NCBI RefSeq assembly: GCF_946221635.1
Contig: NZ_CAMIHB010000003.1
Coordinates: 62,001-126,000, forward strand
DNA: 64,000 nucleotides
Origin: an uncultured Rhodoferax sp.
GTDB taxonomy: Bacteria; Pseudomonadota; Gammaproteobacteria; Burkholderiales; Burkholderiaceae_C
Reading direction: 5' to 3'
Shown here: positions 61,356-64,000 of the stretch, piece by piece
How the letters are laid out: each line of letters begins with the position of its first letter
Numbering within the stretch: the first letter of the stretch is position 1
Program-made: the position numbers and the translations under genes
Notes under the pieces: model-generated
Told to the model about the DNA's origin: nothing
Database searches by the model: none
What the model saw: only the letters and a program-made list of their open reading frames with translations

Positions 61356-61403
61356 ATCCGGCTATTGCATTCCCTTCCAACGTTTGACACCCGAGGTACC
61401 GCC

Positions 61404-62321
61404 ATGGCGCTCCTGAATTCCATTCACCGCCTTTTCAGCGAGGAAGCGCCCGGCGCCCAGAAGCCTCCCGCAGGCCACAACGCTCTGCTGGCCAGCCTGC
61501 TGACCATGGCCTGGTTTGTGGAAGCCCGCGATCCCTACACGGGAGGACACCTGTGGCGTGTCTCGCGCTACGCCCAGCTGGTCGCGGAAGCAGCGGGCCT
61601 GAGCGCCGCAGACGCTGCACGGATTGGGCTGGGCGGTTTTCTGCACGACCTGGGAAAAGTGGGGGTTCCGGACGCCATCCTGCGCAAGACGGACCGGCTT
61701 ACCGAGGAGGAATACGCCGTCATCAAGACCCATCCCAATATGGGCGCCCGCATGTTGGCGGGGCATCCGCTGGCTGGACTGGTCCGTGATGCGGTGCGCC
61801 TGCACCACGAACAACCCAACGGAAAGGGCTACCCGCTCGGCCTGACGGGAGACCGCATTCCAGACATGGCCAAGATCGTTGGGGTCTGCGATGCGTTTGA
61901 CGCCATGACCAGCCATCGCCCCTACCGCCAAGGCATGCCCATGGAACGCGCCCTGGGCATCATCGAATCCGAGAAAGGCACCCAATTTGACACGCGATTC
62001 GCCACGGTCTTGGTCGATCTCGGTAAATCGGGGGGCTTGGACCACGTGATGGGACACAGCGACGAAGGTATCCCCCTGCAGATGTGCAATACCTGCGGCC
62101 CGACCATCGTTGTGCAACGCCACCATCCACCCGGACAGCTGGTCTACTGCCACAGCTGCGCAGGAGAATTCCGCCTGGCAAGAGACGGCGACGCGCTGTC
62201 CACCCAACCCACTGGCCGCAAGGGCACTCCGGCCGAACTGGAAGTGGAACTGGACATGGACCTGGTGGAGCGCACCGTCCAAGATGCTGTCTCCAAGCTA
62301 CCTGCAAACCTTTTGCTGTAG
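61404..62321 (+). CDS. HD-GYP cyclic-di-GMP phosphodiesterase with C-terminal zinc-ribbon-like motif
   Basis: A 305-residue protein. The HD-GYP domain (about 40-205) has HLWRVSRYAQLVAEAAGL, the metal-site HDLGKVGVPDAIL (about residue 80), HPNMGARML, and HHEQPNGKGYPLGL with the GYP signature, so it should cleave c-di-GMP or a related dinucleotide. After it come CNTCG and, about 19 residues later, CHSCAG, spaced as a four-cysteine zinc ribbon. This tail is not a usual part of HD-GYP proteins. There is no receiver or membrane domain. ATG 61404 follows GAGGT. It ends 87 bases before the convergent TetR gene. Confidence 0.9.
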   Translation: MALLNSIHRLFSEEAPGAQKPPAGHNALLASLLTMAWFVEARDPYTGGHLWRVSRYAQLVAEAAGLSAADAARIGLGGFLHDLGKVGVPDAILRKTDRLTEEEYAVIKTHPNMGARMLAGHPLAGLVRDAVRLHHEQPNGKGYPLGLTGDRIPDMAKIVGVCDAFDAMTSHRPYRQGMPMERALGIIESEKGTQFDTRFATVLVDLGKSGGLDHVMGHSDEGIPLQMCNTCGPTIVVQRHHPPGQLVYCHSCAGEFRLARDGDALSTQPTGRKGTPAELEVELDMDLVERTVQDAVSKLPANLLL

Positions 62322-62408
62322 AAGCCATTGCCAGCGCTCTGCTAGCGCCCCCACCAGACCTTGCACCCGGACTCGCGCACCGCCGAGCGCGGTTTTCTGT
62401 ATGGCCGA

Positions 62409-63029
62409 CTAAGCCCCAGTCACTGATTCGACCCATGCACGTGCCGACGCGGCCTGTCGGCGCACCAGCCCGGGATCGCGAAAGGCATGTGCCATGACCG
62501 CCGCCCCCTGGAGCATGGTGAGCAGCGTTTCCGCATGGGCTGCGGCCTTGGCGTGCGGCATGACGCGCCCGAACTGCAGGGTCAACCAGTCCATCAGTGC
62601 CTCCAATATCCGCGAAGCATGGGGCTGCAGGGCCGGATCGGTCTTTCCCAACTGACTCGCCAGAGTGCCCACCGGGCAGCCGACCCTGGCCAACTCTTGG
62701 GCGGAATCTTCGGTCACCTGGATAAACGCAAACAGCGCCTCCTGGGGCGAAGGTTGCGGGGGCAAACGGTCTTGCAAACGCCCGAAGAGTTCCTGCATGC
62801 GCGCGTCGGCCACTGACTCCAGCATGTCGGCCTTCGTCTTGAAGTAGTACGAGAGATTGCCCTTCAACATACCCGCCAGGTCCGCCACATCCCCCAGCGA
62901 GGTTTCCGCATAGCCACGCTCCATGAAAAGATGCAAGGCCGCCTCCACAATCTTCTGGCGGTTGGCGGGTCCCTTGGCCCCTGCTGTGGTGGGGCTGGTA
63001 TTCAGCCTGTCTGTTGTTGGTTCAACCAT
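62409..63029 (-). CDS. TetR-family transcriptional regulator
   Basis: A 206-residue regulator with N-terminal helix-turn-helix NRQKIVEAALHLFMERGYAETSLGDVADLAGMLKGNLSYYFKTKADML. The C-terminal domain has the ARVGCPVGTLASQLG stretch seen in the YcdC/DUF-type group of TetR proteins. Its start (ATG 63029) lies 28 bases inside the end of the peroxiredoxin gene, so the two are translationally tied. The long palindrome ahead of the peroxiredoxin gene is its probable operator, giving negative autoregulation. Confidence 0.9.
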   Translation of the reverse strand: MVEPTTDRLNTSPTTAGAKGPANRQKIVEAALHLFMERGYAETSLGDVADLAGMLKGNLSYYFKTKADMLESVADARMQELFGRLQDRLPPQPSPQEALFAFIQVTEDSAQELARVGCPVGTLASQLGKTDPALQPHASRILEALMDWLTLQFGRVMPHAKAAAHAETLLTMLQGAAVMAHAFRDPGLVRRQAASARAWVESVTGA

Positions 63030-63544
63030 TGCGTAATGGTATCCAAGGGGATGTGGTCATCAATCGTGCGGCCGTAGTAGGCTTGCGCAACACGCCCTTG
63101 CGCGTCAATCAGGAAATCTGCTGGAGTGCGATGAAAGGGCCCTTCCACGGCACCGGGTAAATAGCCTTTTCTGAAGGCTTGCAATGCTGAACGCATGACC
63201 TGGAGACTGGCCATCCCGCCCCAGCGGGATTCGACACCGAAGCGCCTGTACAACACCATCTCAGGGTCCGGCACGATGGGAAACGGCGCATCCTGACGGC
63301 CGACGTATTGCGAAATCGACTCCCGGGGTGACTGAAACACCCCAATGACCGCCAGCCCTTGCGCCGACCATGGGGCAAACGACTCAATGACCGAATGCAC
63401 CCGCAAATTGCAAACGGGGCACGACGCATACCGGTAAAACGACAGCAGGACGGGGCGCCCCCTCAGCGCGTCGAGGCTGACTGCCTCACCCAAGAAATCT
63501 ACGGTATTCAATGGTGGGACAGGTACACCGGTTTTGAGTTGCAT
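63002..63544 (-). CDS. Peroxiredoxin-like AhpC/TSA-family protein
   Basis: A 180-residue thioredoxin-fold protein with two redox-type cysteines in SCPVCNLRVH (Cys42, Cys45), followed by FAPWSAQGLAVIGVFQSPRESI and ADFLIDAQGRVAQAYYG. This is the pattern of AhpC/TSA relatives that use a CxxC rather than a single peroxidatic Cys. It has no signal peptide, so it is cytoplasmic, and likely detoxifies peroxides or organic hydroperoxides. ATG 63544 is chosen; a TTG at 63574 would put the operator inside the coding region. It overlaps the TetR gene downstream by 28 bases. Confidence 0.85.
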   Translation of the reverse strand: MQLKTGVPVPPLNTVDFLGEAVSLDALRGRPVLLSFYRYASCPVCNLRVHSVIESFAPWSAQGLAVIGVFQSPRESISQYVGRQDAPFPIVPDPEMVLYRRFGVESRWGGMASLQVMRSALQAFRKGYLPGAVEGPFHRTPADFLIDAQGRVAQAYYGRTIDDHIPLDTITQWLNQQQTG

Positions 63545-63558
63545 GGCTGAAACATGAG

Positions 63559-63603
63559 TTGGTCGATTGTCCAATTTTATTTGGACGAATGACCAAATGT
63601 CAA
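63559..63603 (-). promoter_or_regulatory. Promoter with overlapping 38-base palindrome (TetR operator candidate)
   Basis: On the minus strand TTGACA (63603-63598) and TAAAAT (63579-63574) are 18 bases apart, a good sigma-70 promoter for the peroxiredoxin-tetR pair. A palindrome covers the spacer and the -10: perfect core GTCCAATTTTATTTGGAC (63569-63586) extended by outer arms TTGGTC (63559) and GACCAA (63591-63596). Repressor binding there would block RNA polymerase directly. Confidence 0.7.
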
Positions 63604-63619
63604 AGCAATCTGCAAAAAC

Positions 63620-64000
63620 TCAGCGCAATCGTGGGTCCGCTCGCATCCGCTCAATGGCCAGATCCAGAAAAGCACGAACCCGCTGCGGCGCCTGGCGCCC
63701 TTCCCGGTGCACCACGTGCACAGGCAAGGGCGGCGGTTCACAGGCCTGCAACACGATCTTCAGCCTGCCCGCAGCAACATGCTCCGCCACCTGGTACGAC
63801 AGGAGCCGCGTCACGCCGAAGCCCCCCAAGGCCGCCGCCATGGCCGAGTCGTTGGTGCTGGTGTTCAGGCGCGCCTGCAGGCGCACGGTCCGCAGTTCCC
63901 CATGCTCCAGCAGCTTCCAATCAGGACTGGGGCTTACGCTGTTGGCAGAGATGATGGTGTGCGCGTGCAAGTCGTCCGGTTGGAGTGGCTCGCCACAACG
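63620..64000 (-). CDS. LysR-family regulator, C-terminal part (gene continues beyond window)
   Basis: The minus strand reads into the window from the right edge as the effector-binding half of a LysR regulator: STNDSAMAAALGGFGVTRLLSYQVAEHVAAGRLKIVLQACEPPPLPVHVVHREG is the standard C-terminal lobe, ending RVRAFLDLAIERMRADPRLR. The DNA-binding half lies outside, so start and target are unseen. It points toward the peroxiredoxin promoter from upstream in the same direction. Confidence 0.85.
   Translation of the reverse strand, partial: RCGEPLQPDDLHAHTIISANSVSPSPDWKLLEHGELRTVRLQARLNTSTNDSAMAAALGGFGVTRLLSYQVAEHVAAGRLKIVLQACEPPPLPVHVVHREGRQAPQRVRAFLDLAIERMRADPRLR

Overview
The window looks like chromosome from a betaproteobacterium of the Comamonadaceae (Rhodoferax/Acidovorax/Curvibacter-like). 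The evidence is the high G+C coding style, the gene families present, and a dispersed 'ATAGCTGC..GCGCA' intergenic repeat of the kind common in that family. The gene assignments come from reading translations and motifs; no database search was run. Genes are tightly packed and no gene-free stretch exceeds about 300 bases. I saw no tRNA, rRNA, CRISPR array, insertion sequence or prophage.

Region by region. (1) 1-2500: end of a sugar-catabolic locus, with a sugar ABC ATPase (cut by the window edge), a short-chain dehydrogenase of the 2-keto-3-deoxy-L-fuconate type and a divergent IclR regulator with a twin palindromic operator. (2) 2502-5433: a small membrane protein and a GAF-GGDEF-EAL protein. 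(3) 5608-12865: a six-gene, partly translationally coupled unit of response regulator, histidine kinase, ABC ATPase, binding protein, large fused permease and a second ABC ATPase. It is annotatable as 'iron transport' but looks more like the AfuABC organophosphate/sugar-phosphate group. (4) 12982-17462: exonuclease, flavodoxin, CoA-transferase, acyltransferase and a YebC-family regulator. (5) 17559-34452: a five-gene type I secretion operon with HlyB-like ABC exporter, HlyD-like adaptor, a GT1-like glycosyltransferase, a lipoprotein and a 3672-residue RTX protein with an N-terminal class-3-lipase-like domain. This is the most unusual part of the window. (6) 34623-46776: a periplasmic binding protein, then a complete glycogen operon glgB-glgX-pgm-glgC-glgA-glgP. 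(7) 46967-49336: a YgiQ-type radical SAM protein carrying an in-frame copy of the dispersed repeat. (8) 49610-56867: an amino-acid importer in the order of the Pseudomonas aotJQMOP operon, followed closely by a PAS-GGDEF diguanylate cyclase and a lysophosphatidate-type acyltransferase. (9) 56975-64000: small regulator/enzyme pairs: MarR with a siderophore-interacting-type flavoprotein; LysR with a tartrate-dehydrogenase-like enzyme, a 39-residue membrane protein and a small hypothetical protein; a TfoX C-terminal-domain protein; an HD-GYP protein with a C-terminal zinc-ribbon motif; a peroxiredoxin overlapping a TetR gene; and the C-terminal end of another LysR.

How the parts relate. c-di-GMP turnover is represented by three proteins (GGDEF-EAL, PAS-GGDEF, HD-GYP). 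Several divergent promoters carry inverted repeats that are good operator candidates. The RTX, lipoprotein and glycosyltransferase genes are visibly poorer in G+C than the exporter genes ahead of them, which suggests that the secreted cargo was exchanged behind a resident exporter.
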